Source: Nocardiopsis kunsanensis DSM 44524 (GTDB taxonomy: Bacteria; Actinomycetota; Actinomycetes; Streptosporangiales; Streptosporangiaceae). Taken from it: a DNA stretch of 64,000 nt. Position 1 is the first letter of the stretch; each line of letters opens with the position of its first letter. The position numbers were made by a program, and so were the translations under genes. This document shows positions 39,944 to 47,391 of the stretch, in pieces. Where the stretch lies: NCBI RefSeq assembly GCF_000340965.1, contig NZ_ANAY01000011.1:222054-286053 (forward strand), written 5' to 3'. Under the pieces are notes generated by a model. It was not told where the DNA came from, did no database searches, and was given only the letters and a program-made list of their open reading frames with translations.

Positions 39944-40291
39944 GTGATGTCAGACATATCCATTCGGCACGAGGGTGACATCGCTGTGGTCGTTCCGGTC
40001 GGAGAGATGGACGCGGTGGCCTCACCGGAGCTCGCCGATGTCATCGACGGGCTGTTGGGCGAGCGGACCGCGAGTGGGGTCGTCGTCGATCTCGCGAAGG
40101 TGAGTTTCTGTGACTCCCGTTGCATCGGTGTGCTCGTGGCCGCCTACCGCCAGGCGCGCGACCTCGGGGTGGGCCTGCGCACGGCCGAACCCCAGCAGCA
40201 GGTCAACCGGCTCTTCGTGATCTCGGGCATCGACCAGATCATCCCCGTCGAGGCGACCGTGGACGGAGCCGTGCGGGCGCTCAGCGGCTGA
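39944..40291 (+). CDS. STAS-domain anti-sigma factor antagonist
   Basis: 115 residues. GTG 39944 is 8 nt after AAGGAG; ATG 39947 is the next codon. The STAS core is visible: GDIAVVVPVGEMDAVASPEL, then VVDLAKVSFCDSRCIGVLVA, which contains the serine normally phosphorylated by an RsbW-type kinase (DS), although the usual DSSG or DSTG is replaced by DSRC. In the unphosphorylated form such proteins trap the anti-sigma kinase and free the sigma factor. It overlaps, tail to tail, the gene for an HATPase protein that could be its kinase. Confidence 0.88.
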   Translation: MMSDISIRHEGDIAVVVPVGEMDAVASPELADVIDGLLGERTASGVVVDLAKVSFCDSRCIGVLVAAYRQARDLGVGLRTAEPQQQVNRLFVISGIDQIIPVEATVDGAVRALSG

Positions 40292-41246
40292 TCCGGGTGT
40301 CCCGGGCCGACGGTTCCGGCTCTGTGGAACGGTCGAGGAAGTGCAGCCGGACCAGGGAACCGCAGCTGTCCCCGCAGATCTCCAGGAAGTCGCAGGTCTG
40401 GCGTGTGATCCACAACCCGTACCCGCGGGAGCGCAGGTCGTCTGCGGGCCGGTAACCGGCCAAGGGGTCGGTGAGCAGCCCGGCCTCGTCGAAGACCTCG
40501 CACACCCACCGGTCGTAGGAACGCCACAACGAGATGCTGCCCTTGCCGGCCCCGTGCTCCAGCACGTTGGCGGCCAGTTCGTTGACGGCCACGACCAATC
40601 CGTCGGCCTGAACCGGGTCCAGTTCCAGCGAGGCCCCCAGCGCGGTGAGTTCACGCCGCAGGCGCGGCAGTGACTGCCCGATCTCCACACGGTGCACCGG
40701 CCCGGTGAGCGGGAGGGGCGAGGGGGAGCGGGAACGTGCACTGTGCGCGCCCGGTCCCAGGTAGGCGTGGTTGGCGTGCGGGCCGCCCGCACCGATCAGG
40801 ACCGGGTGAGTGGTGTGCACGGTCGTCCGTGCGGCCGCGCTCAGGGTGCAGATGTCGTGCACGCACAACAGGTCCAGGGCGGAGCCGTCCAACGCAGTGG
40901 ACAGGACCGCCTCCAGACGGCGCCATTCCCGCGGGGCCGGGTCGGGGCCGTTCCCGGACGGGGGTTCGGCCACGACGGTGACGCGTGCGGGCGCGTGTGC
41001 GAGCACGAGGCGGTGCAGCGCGGCGAGCATGCGGCCCGGGGCGTCGTAGAGGGTGTCCCGGTCCAGGACACGGACCTCGTGCGCCACCCGGGGAGGCAGT
41101 GCGGCGAGCAGGCGGGCCGAGCGGTGCGGGGCGACCGCGAGGACGGCAGGCCGACCCGAGGCGACGGCGGTCTGCAACCAGCCGCCGGCGACCGCTCGGA
41201 ACCGGTGTTCGTGGGCGAACAACAGGCCCTGGTGCATGAAGGTCAT
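40281..41246 (-). CDS. MEDS-domain plus RsbW-like HATPase regulator
   Basis: 321 residues. The N-terminal 180 residues resemble the MEDS/DcmR sensory domain (FAHEHRFRAVAGGWLQTAVA; AARTTVHTTHPVLIGAGGPH). The C-terminal part is an RsbW-like ATPase, with N-box VVAVNELAANVLEHGAGKG and YGLWITRQTCDFLEI toward the end. It should act as a serine kinase/anti-sigma-type switch with a sensory front end. Its last 11 nt overlap the end of the STAS gene on the other strand, so their mRNAs are complementary at the 3' ends. A partner sigma factor is not in the window. Confidence 0.82.
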   Translation of the reverse strand: MTFMHQGLLFAHEHRFRAVAGGWLQTAVASGRPAVLAVAPHRSARLLAALPPRVAHEVRVLDRDTLYDAPGRMLAALHRLVLAHAPARVTVVAEPPSGNGPDPAPREWRRLEAVLSTALDGSALDLLCVHDICTLSAAARTTVHTTHPVLIGAGGPHANHAYLGPGAHSARSRSPSPLPLTGPVHRVEIGQSLPRLRRELTALGASLELDPVQADGLVVAVNELAANVLEHGAGKGSISLWRSYDRWVCEVFDEAGLLTDPLAGYRPADDLRSRGYGLWITRQTCDFLEICGDSCGSLVRLHFLDRSTEPEPSARDTRISR

Positions 41247-41378
41247 GGTCGTGGCTTCGTCTCCGACGTCCGGGCACCCGGGTTCGGACGCCCTTGTCCG
41301 GGACGTACCCGGAACGGGACGCTCCTCCCGGGCAGCGGCCCGGGAAGGCGGTACCGGTCGGGGAAGGGGCCGTCCATG

Positions 41379-42653
41379 TCAGCGGGAGGAACCGGAAAGG
41401 GCCAGGTCGTCGTGCTCGTCCTCGTCCCCGCGTCCCTCGGACCTGACGGGGCGGGCCTGTTCGTAGGCCAGCTCCGTCTCGATCGCGATCCGTGCCCACG
41501 GGAAACGGGAACGGGCACGGTCGCCCCCGGCGATCCCGTAAGCCGTGCTCATGGTGGGGGTGTTGAGGACGGTGCGCACAGCACGCACGACCTCCTCCGG
41601 GCGGCCGAACCGCATGAGGACCCCACTCGTCCGGTGCAGTACCGCCTCGGGCACCGCACCGGTCGCGGTGGCAACGACCGGCAGACCGCACGCCATCGCC
41701 TCCAGGACCCCGCCTCCGTAGGGGTCGTAGGAGGCCGCTGAGACGTAGAGGTCGGCCGAGCGCAGCAGTCGGGGGAGTTCCTTGCGCTCCATCGGTCCGG
41801 TCAGGTGCACCCGGCCGTCGACCCCTGCCTCCTTGGCCATGATCTCCAGACGCCGGGCGTCGGAGTCCAGGGCGACGTCGCGGTCCTCAGCGGTCGATAC
41901 CAGCACCAGTTCGCACTCGGGCATGTGGACCATGGCCTGGACGAGGTTCTCGGCACCGCCGCCCTCGCTCAGCGCGGTGATCGACACCAGCCGGGTCCGC
42001 TCCTCGCGGCGGCTGTTCCAGGGTTCGGACGCGGAGCTGCCCTCGATGCTGAAGTGGTCGGGGTCGACCCCGAAGGGGACCACGCTCATGTGGTGACGCG
42101 GGAGCCCGAGGCGGGACAGCTCGACCTGCTGGTCGGTGGAGCCCACGAGCACGTGGTCCGCGCGCGAGGCCAGAACCGCCTCCATACGGGCCCGCTCGGG
42201 CTGCTCGGGCAGGCCGGCGCGCTGCTCGCTCGCGTTGAGGGAATGGAAGGTCTGCACGAGGGGGACGCCGCTCTGGTCCCGGCCACTGTGGGCCTGGGCG
42301 TGGAGGGCGGCCAGCCCGCTGGTCCACTCCACGGCGTGCAGGACGTCCGGGGTGTCCTCGTCCAGGGCCTCGGCCAGAGCGGTGCCGAACTCTCCGGTGT
42401 GCTGGGCCTGCTCGTCGGCCTTCAGAACACGGGGCGGCCCGGCGTCCAGGTAGGTGACCGACACGCCGCGCGACATGCGGGTGCGCCCGGTGGGCTGGTC
42501 GGGGTCGCTGCGTCGGGAGTAGACGGTGATCCGGTGGCCGCGCTTGGCGAGCTGGCGCGACAGGGAGCACGCGTGCAGGCTCGCCGGGCACGCGGGCTCA
42601 CCGCGGTGGGCGGGCAAGGGATCGGCGTGTTCGGCGATCAGGGCGATCTTCAC
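41379..42653 (-). CDS. GT4-family glycosyltransferase
   Basis: 424 residues; GTG start with AAGGAG 8 nt upstream. GT-B fold: the N-terminal half opens MKIALIAEHADPLPAHRGEP and has GHRITVYSRR; the C-terminal half has VVPFGVDPDHFS, LVSITALSEGGGAENLVQAM, LTGPMERKELPRLLRSADLY and the nucleotide-sugar block SYDPYGGGVLEAMACGLPVV with the retaining-enzyme glutamate. It would transfer a sugar from a UDP- or GDP-sugar to a lipid or small-molecule acceptor. 132 nt upstream of the MEDS-HATPase gene; co-transcription is possible but functional linkage is not obvious. Confidence 0.87.
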   Translation of the reverse strand: MKIALIAEHADPLPAHRGEPACPASLHACSLSRQLAKRGHRITVYSRRSDPDQPTGRTRMSRGVSVTYLDAGPPRVLKADEQAQHTGEFGTALAEALDEDTPDVLHAVEWTSGLAALHAQAHSGRDQSGVPLVQTFHSLNASEQRAGLPEQPERARMEAVLASRADHVLVGSTDQQVELSRLGLPRHHMSVVPFGVDPDHFSIEGSSASEPWNSRREERTRLVSITALSEGGGAENLVQAMVHMPECELVLVSTAEDRDVALDSDARRLEIMAKEAGVDGRVHLTGPMERKELPRLLRSADLYVSAASYDPYGGGVLEAMACGLPVVATATGAVPEAVLHRTSGVLMRFGRPEEVVRAVRTVLNTPTMSTAYGIAGGDRARSRFPWARIAIETELAYEQARPVRSEGRGDEDEHDDLALSGSSR

Positions 42654-43446
42654 TGAAATGACTCCTTGGACACGGGTTGGGGTCGGTGTCCTTCATCGGT
42701 GGCCACCCGATGGGCCCCGGAGCGGAACGGGAACAGCCGGGCGTCGGGATGTTCGTACCGGGGCGTCGGTGGCTGATCCGGTCGGTGATCAGGGGGCGGG
42801 TGAACACGGTGCCGCGCGCCCGTGCATGCGCACGTGCGGGGCAGGAGTGTGTGCACGGCTCCGTGGCGCGTGTGCTCTGAGCGCACGCGCGGTTCCGTGG
42901 AGGAGAAAGAAGGGGAGGGGAAGGGCAGACGCATACTCGGTTCACACCAAACGACCGTCGGAGAGAGAGGGGGCCTACGGGCGCACGCGTGGCAGGTGCG
43001 ATCCGGGCCGGTCGTGTGTGTCTGCGTCTTAGACACCCAACGCTTCGATTCTGCCAGAGGTTCGGGGGAGCGACAACGTAGAACCGGACTCCTCCCTGGC
43101 CCGAACCCTGCTTCAGGACTGTCCCAAATCCGATTCGAGCCTGTAACCAGGGCGAATCCGGCACAAGGGCCGATGCCCTCTGCCGGAAGGGCCTGTGCAC
43201 CGTTACTGTCGGAACGGACCTGCGACGTCCGGTCGGTGTCCGGTGCCCCATTGCCGGGAGCGGAATGCCGGGTGGGAACTGCGTATCCGGGGTGTTTTCC
43301 GCCATGATGTACGCGGATTTTGACCGACTCCGGCGGTAGCTCGGTACGGTTGCAGAATCCAGACGTTGAAACGGGACTCGACCAATGGTCCGGCGCCGCG
43401 TGTTGCCGGGCGACCGGCCACGGCCGACGAAACGGAGGAAGGGCGT
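42654..43446. other. 793-nt divergent intergenic region, no gene seen
   Basis: Between the glycosyltransferase and the PP2C phosphatase. Base composition is lower in GC than the genes from 43020 to 43390. Alternating GTGTG/CACGCG tracts occupy 42815-42900. An inverted pair ATTCG...CGAAT lies around 43130-43165. Frames through here lack ribosome sites and coding bias. The phosphatase promoter must lie at its right end. Confidence 0.5.
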
Positions 43447-44208
43447 ATGGGTGTCGCTGGTGGGGAAGTCATTGTCACCGCCCTCACGCACCGGGGCGCG
43501 GTCCGCCCTGCCAACGAGGACGCCGTCGTCATGGGCGCTCTCACCGTCGCCGGCGCGAACATGAGCTCGCCCGTACGGTGCGTCCTCCCCGTCGGTGAGC
43601 CCGTCATCCTCGCGGTGGCCGACGGCATCGGCGGCCAGGCGGCCGGAGAGATCGCCTCCGAGCACGCCGTGCACCGCATGGCCGAGGTGGGGACACGTCT
43701 GGAGGGTCCCGAGCACATCGCCCAGATCCTCGGCAACATCGACGAGGAGATCAAGGACCACGCCAAACAGCACACCGAGTTCTCCGGTATGGGGACCACG
43801 GTCGCGGGTGTGCTCCTCAACGGCGACGGCAACTTCTGGTTCAACGTCGGTGATTCCCGCACCTACCGGGTCGAGGGCGGGCGGCTGCGCCAGCTCAGCG
43901 AGGACGACTCCCCGGTACTCCCCCCTTCGGGGGACGGACGCCCGGCCACCACGAACTTCATCACGCAGTCCCTGGGCGGCAGCTCCGGAGGCACGATGGT
44001 CCCTCATGTGGGCAGGGACGAGGCCTCCGACCCCAGCACCTGGCTGATGTGCAGCGACGGCCTGTCCGATCTGGTCTCCACCGACGAGATGGAGCGCATG
44101 ATGGCCGAGGCCGGCAGCGACGAGGCCGCCGTGCACGCCCTGTGGCAGGCAGCCATGGAGGGCGGCGGCAAGGACAACATCAGCATCATGCTCGCCCGCC
44201 GCGTCTGA
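43447..44208 (+). CDS. PP2C-type serine/threonine protein phosphatase
   Basis: 253 residues; ATG with GGAGGAAGGG upstream. All PP2C metal and core motifs are present: HRGAVRPANEDAVV (motif 1), AVADGIGGQAAGEIASEHAV (motif 2), GMGTTVAGVLL, FNVGDSRTYRVEGG, WLMCSDGLSDLVS and GGKDNISIML. No membrane helix, so it is a soluble Stp-like enzyme. It could oppose Ser/Thr kinases or HATPase-type kinases of the nearby stress modules. No STPK gene is in the window. Confidence 0.92.
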   Translation: MGVAGGEVIVTALTHRGAVRPANEDAVVMGALTVAGANMSSPVRCVLPVGEPVILAVADGIGGQAAGEIASEHAVHRMAEVGTRLEGPEHIAQILGNIDEEIKDHAKQHTEFSGMGTTVAGVLLNGDGNFWFNVGDSRTYRVEGGRLRQLSEDDSPVLPPSGDGRPATTNFITQSLGGSSGGTMVPHVGRDEASDPSTWLMCSDGLSDLVSTDEMERMMAEAGSDEAAVHALWQAAMEGGGKDNISIMLARRV

Positions 44209-44226
44209 CACGCGGCTCCACAGGCG

Positions 44227-44258
44227 AAGGCCCGGCCCCGCCGAGGGGACCGGGCCTT
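44227..44258 (+). terminator. terminator of the PP2C gene
   Basis: AAGGCCCGG and CCGGGCCTT pair over 9 bp around a 14-nt loop, 18 nt after the stop codon. Confidence 0.65.
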
Positions 44259-44288
44259 CCTGCGCTCTCAGGGGCGGTGCGCCGCTAC

Positions 44289-44376
44289 ACAGGAACCGCG
44301 CGCGCCGCGAGGCGCGGGCACCACCCGACCGTCAGGGCGGGTGGTGCCCGTCGTTCACGGCGGGGAGGACGTCAAT
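44289..44376 (+). mobile_element. relic end of an IS200/IS605-type (TnpB) element
   Basis: In one plus-strand frame the segment encodes TQEP...HGGEDVN and ends GGGGAGGACGTCAA, the same ending as the relic at 1439-1745. The subterminal hairpin CCCGTCG-TTCA-CGGCGGG (44347-44364, one G-T pair) is present. Only the last 80-90 nt of an element seem to remain. The TTGAC (minus strand, 44371-44375) contains the TGA stop of the CopC-like gene. A 13-bp stem CGGGCACCACCCG (44315-44327 with 44338-44350) overlaps it and may now act as terminator for both convergent genes. Confidence 0.5.
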
Positions 44377-45013
44377 GCGTGCTCCTGCGCACGCGCACGG
44401 CGACCAGGATCACCCCGGCGAGGACCACGACGGCGGCGGCGATGATGATGCCGACGGCCGTGCCCGAGATCCCGCCCTCGTCGGCGGCCTCCTCGGTGGC
44501 GGTCTCCTCGGCGGCCTCGCCGGTGTCCTCCTGGGCACCCTCGTCCTGGGTGTCCTCGGCGGCCGCCTCGTCGGCCCCGGCCCCTTCCTCTTCCTCGGAC
44601 GCGCCCTCGGCGACGGCCTCCTCCGGAACGGTGAAGGTCAGGCTCTCCTGGATCGGGTGGCCGTCGGAGGAGACGACGCGGAACCCGATGGTGTAGTCGC
44701 CCGCCTGGTCCAAGGGCTCGAGCTCGGTACTGACGTCGTTGCCCTCGAAGACCAGATCGCCGGTCTCGTAGGTGGTCTCCTCGTCCGGACCGGTCACGGA
44801 GATGGCGTTGCCGTCCCCGGACTCCAACGGCGCGTTGTTGAAGGACAGCACGACTTCCTCGGGCGCGGTGTCCAGGGTCTGGCCGTCCTCGGGGGTGGAA
44901 CCGGTGAGTACGTCGTGCGCCCCTGCCGGGGACGGGGCCAGGACGAGGGCGGCTGCGGTGAACGGGGCGAGGGCCAGCGCGGCCGTACGGGCCGCGGGGG
45001 TCTGGATGGTCAT
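44372..45013 (-). CDS. CopC-domain copper-binding exported protein with C-terminal membrane anchor
   Basis: 213 residues. Signal peptide ending AGA, giving a mature N-terminus HDVLTGSTPEDGQTL. The free N-terminal His together with the later VSSDGHPIQESLTF (Asp and His) forms the Cu(II)-binding site of CopC. PEEVVLSFNNAPLESG and the beta-rich body match the family. A Glu/Ala-rich linker and one helix (GISGTAVGIIIAAAVVVLAG) with basic tail anchor it. It would bind copper outside the membrane. The next gene in the operon is a membrane protein, but it does not look like CopD. Its stop lies in a transposon-end relic. Confidence 0.87.
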   Translation of the reverse strand: MTIQTPAARTAALALAPFTAAALVLAPSPAGAHDVLTGSTPEDGQTLDTAPEEVVLSFNNAPLESGDGNAISVTGPDEETTYETGDLVFEGNDVSTELEPLDQAGDYTIGFRVVSSDGHPIQESLTFTVPEEAVAEGASEEEEGAGADEAAAEDTQDEGAQEDTGEAAEETATEEAADEGGISGTAVGIIIAAAVVVLAGVILVAVRVRRSTH

Positions 45014-45034
45014 CTTCCTTCTCTCAGGTTCGGT

Positions 45035-45643
45035 TCACGGCCGGACCGCGTGGGCGGGGTCCGGTTCGGCGCAGGGGAGGACCTGGCCGGGAGGACCGCG
45101 TGGGCCGTGTGTGGAGAGGTCGACCGGGGAGGGAGGAAGACCCGGGGAGAGGGGAAGGGCGACAGGCCGTGGCACGACCGGAACCCGAGGGCGCGGACCG
45201 CGTGGCAGCCACCGCGTGAGGAGGGAGGCCAGGGCCCACAGGGCGGCTTCCCCGTGTGCGAGCAGCGCGGCGGCCAGCAGAGCGGCCCACAGGTGGGCGA
45301 TCAGCATCCCCGGCGCGAAGCCCAGCACGTGTGCGAGCAGGCCGTGACCGCTGTGTTGGGCGCCGTGGAGGAGGAGCCCGTGGTCGGGGCCTCCCGAGCT
45401 CTGCAGGATCAGATGGATCCCGGTCTGGGAGGCGGCCAGGACCGCGAAGATGTCGCCCATACCGCGCAGACTGCGGGTGAAGAACAGCAGGACGGGGAAG
45501 AGGAACGCGGTCGCTGCGAGGAAACCGCCGGTGGAGGCGGGTTCGGGCGCCCAGAGGTTGTGCCCGCCGTAGGCGATCCCTGTGGACGCGCCGGCCAGGA
45601 AGGCCGTGCGCAGCAGATGGAGTGTGCCGTGGGCGGGTCGCAC
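45035..45643 (-). CDS. polytopic membrane protein in the copC operon, unknown
   Basis: About 202 residues from a GTG at 45643 (weak ribosome site), ending 21 nt before the copC-like start. Four to five hydrophobic helices: TAFLAGASTGIAYGGHNLWA, GGFLAATAFLFPVLLFFTRS, GDIFAVLAASQTGIHLILQS, GLLAHVLGFAPGMLIAHLWA, then ALLAAALLAHGEAALWALAS and a Pro/Arg-rich tail. Several histidines in or beside helices (GIHLI, DHGLLLHGAQHSGHGLLAH) could bind metal, which fits co-transcription with a CopC-like gene. I do not recognise the family with confidence. Confidence 0.7.
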   Translation of the reverse strand: MRPAHGTLHLLRTAFLAGASTGIAYGGHNLWAPEPASTGGFLAATAFLFPVLLFFTRSLRGMGDIFAVLAASQTGIHLILQSSGGPDHGLLLHGAQHSGHGLLAHVLGFAPGMLIAHLWAALLAAALLAHGEAALWALASLLTRWLPRGPRPRVPVVPRPVALPLSPGLPPSPVDLSTHGPRGPPGQVLPCAEPDPAHAVRP

Positions 45644-45765
45644 GTGATCGAACCTAGGCAATGCCCTCTTCGGCCGCAAGGGCCGTCGGAGGAAGGATGG
45701 AGGGCGTGCAGGTGGGTGAGTGGGGCCGCCGGGCTGTGTCGCAACCGGCGGCCCGTGCCGTCGTG

Positions 45766-46029
45766 TCAGCTCGCCGGAGCCAGTTCGAGCCGCATGTAGC
45801 GGCGCTCCTCGGGGGTGGTACCACCCCAGACGCCGTGCGCCTCTCCGGCTCGCAGGGCCCACCGCAGGCACTCTTGGCGAACAGTACAACTGCGGCAGAC
45901 GGCGACGGCTTGTTCGGTGTCGGCCTGGCCGATTCCGGTGGTGCTGACGGGAAAGAAGATCTCGGGGTCGTAGGAGCGGCAATTGCCCTGTGCGACCCAG
46001 TCCTCGCTGTCGTGGTACAGGCGGTTCAT
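45766..46029 (-). CDS. WhiB-family iron-sulfur transcriptional regulator
   Basis: 87 residues; ATG with GGAGG 6 nt upstream. The four cluster ligands are Cys17, Cys45, Cys48 and Cys54 (C, 27 residues, CxxC, five residues, C), followed by the turn GVWGGTTPEER and a short basic tail. Size and the PEIFFPV motif are closest to WhiB1/WblE-type members. Such proteins bind a 4Fe-4S cluster and work with sigma factors in development and redox or nitric-oxide response. The upstream region has a palindrome and a direct repeat (46146-46175) that could be its operator. Confidence 0.93.
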   Translation of the reverse strand: MNRLYHDSEDWVAQGNCRSYDPEIFFPVSTTGIGQADTEQAVAVCRSCTVRQECLRWALRAGEAHGVWGGTTPEERRYMRLELAPAS

Positions 46030-46145
46030 GGGACGCCTCCGATCCGTCGTGCTGATCCTGGCCCGTACCGGGGATCCACGGCGGGCGCAGAGAAGAGTTG
46101 TGGGCGCCGAGGAGGTCCGAGGGCCCCCACAGCGGTGCGACCAAG

Positions 46146-46175
46146 TGTAGTACTACATGAGGTCGTACTACATGA
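46146..46175 (-). promoter_or_regulatory. palindrome and direct repeat upstream of whiB
   Basis: TGTAGTACTACA (46146-46157) is a perfect 12-nt palindrome. GTACTACATGA occurs at 46150-46160 and again at 46165-46175, a 15-nt period. It lies about 117-146 nt before the whiB start, in a locally AT-richer stretch. A dimeric regulator site or overlapping promoter elements are both possible. Confidence 0.5.
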
Positions 46176-46702
46176 AGTCTGGTCGAAAGACGCCGGAAGA
46201 GCAAGGGCCCGTGGCGGGGCCGAGCAGCGCGGACCTCGGGGGAGGGGGCGGGCCCGTCGCGCCGCCGGGCAGGGGCCGAGGGGCGCAGAAGCCGTGGTGG
46301 CGGGGGATTCCGCACGCGAAGCCCCTGCGCTGTTACCTGTGTGTGATGTACGCTTCAAGTCCTCGGGGCGTTATGTCCCCAGGTTCCCACCGTATTGATG
46401 TGACTTAACGCACGCCTGAACTGTCGCCCTGAGGCCCTATGTTTGACCGTGGCGCCTGTTCTCGGGCTGTGACGCTCTGTTCCGCGAGCGGGGTCGGCAG
46501 CGCCCGGCGTGGAAGCCGGGAGTCCCTGGTGAGTAAGGGAAGGAGGGCACCGTCGGCCCTCCGGGTCGGCGGGCCCCGAACGCCGAGGGTAAACCCGAAA
46601 AGCTGCTAAATAGGCTAGCCATACCCGATTCTGAAGTGCTCAAACATCTCCGAACGTGCGGTCTGAAACCTATTTGGTGATCGTTCGCTAAATTCAATCG
46701 AC
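46176..46702. other. intergenic region upstream of ectA
   Basis: No gene recognised. Distal part GC-rich; 46595-46702 is markedly AT-rich with TAAATT at 46689-46694, a good candidate -10 element 8 nt before the ectA GTG. Sequences around 46400-46560 contain short GGC/GCC dyads without a clear hairpin. Confidence 0.5.
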
Positions 46703-47299
46703 GTGCCACATCAACGAACTGACCTCCAAGCACGCGACCGGACCGACAACGGGGCCACAGGATCTGAGGCCGCAGGGGCCGCGGGCCTGGGAGGTGTGCG
46801 CTTGTCACACCCGTCCCCGGAGGACGGGCCGCACATGTGGCGGCTGGCGGGTGAGACGGGAATGGACGTCAACTCCCCGTACTCCTACACGCTCTGGTGC
46901 CGGGACTTCTCCCGTTCCAGCGTCGTCGCCCGGGACGACGACGGTCGGGTCGCCGCATACGTCACCGGCTTCGTGCGCCCCGACAGCCCCGACACGTATT
47001 TCCTCTGGCAGGTCGCCGTGGACTCCGCGTACCGCGGACAGCGGTTGGCCCGCCGGATGCTCGACTTCATCGGCGACGCGATCGCCGAGCAGGGCCTGCG
47101 CTACCTCGAAGCGACCGTGACGCCGGACAACTCGGCCTCCCGGGCGCTGTTCGGTTCCTTCGCCAGGGACAGGGGTGCCGAAGCCGTATGGAGCCCGCTG
47201 TTCGGGGAGGAGCACTTCCCGAAGGACGGAACTCCGCACGAGCCGGAGGACCTGGTCCGTATCGGCCCCCTCGGGGCCCGGCCGAGTCAAGAAGCGTGA
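46703..47299 (+). CDS. ectA: L-2,4-diaminobutyrate N-gamma-acetyltransferase
   Basis: 198 residues from a GTG at 46703. A TTG at 46802 has a better ribosome site (GGGAGG), but would cut into the first GNAT strand (VRLSHPSPEDGPHMWRLAGE). GNAT landmarks: NSPYSYTLWCRDFSRSSVVA, FLWQVAVDSAYRGQRLARRM (acetyl-CoA P-loop Q/RxxGxG/A type), YLEATVTPDNSASRALFGSF. EctA acetylates diaminobutyrate, the second enzyme step of ectoine synthesis. First gene of ectABC; the AT-rich promoter sits immediately upstream, so the message may be leaderless. Confidence 0.92.
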   Translation: MPHQRTDLQARDRTDNGATGSEAAGAAGLGGVRLSHPSPEDGPHMWRLAGETGMDVNSPYSYTLWCRDFSRSSVVARDDDGRVAAYVTGFVRPDSPDTYFLWQVAVDSAYRGQRLARRMLDFIGDAIAEQGLRYLEATVTPDNSASRALFGSFARDRGAEAVWSPLFGEEHFPKDGTPHEPEDLVRIGPLGARPSQEA

Positions 47300-47391
47300 C
47301 GACCATCCGCACCGGATCGACCGATCCTGTACCGCCCCGTCGTCCAAGCCATGAGCCCACGAACTTGGGGAAAGGAACCAAGGAACACACG

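Noticed and set aside
42822..43307. 161-codon frame in the region before the PP2C gene
   Set aside because: No ribosome site, erratic third-position bias and no similarity to known proteins.
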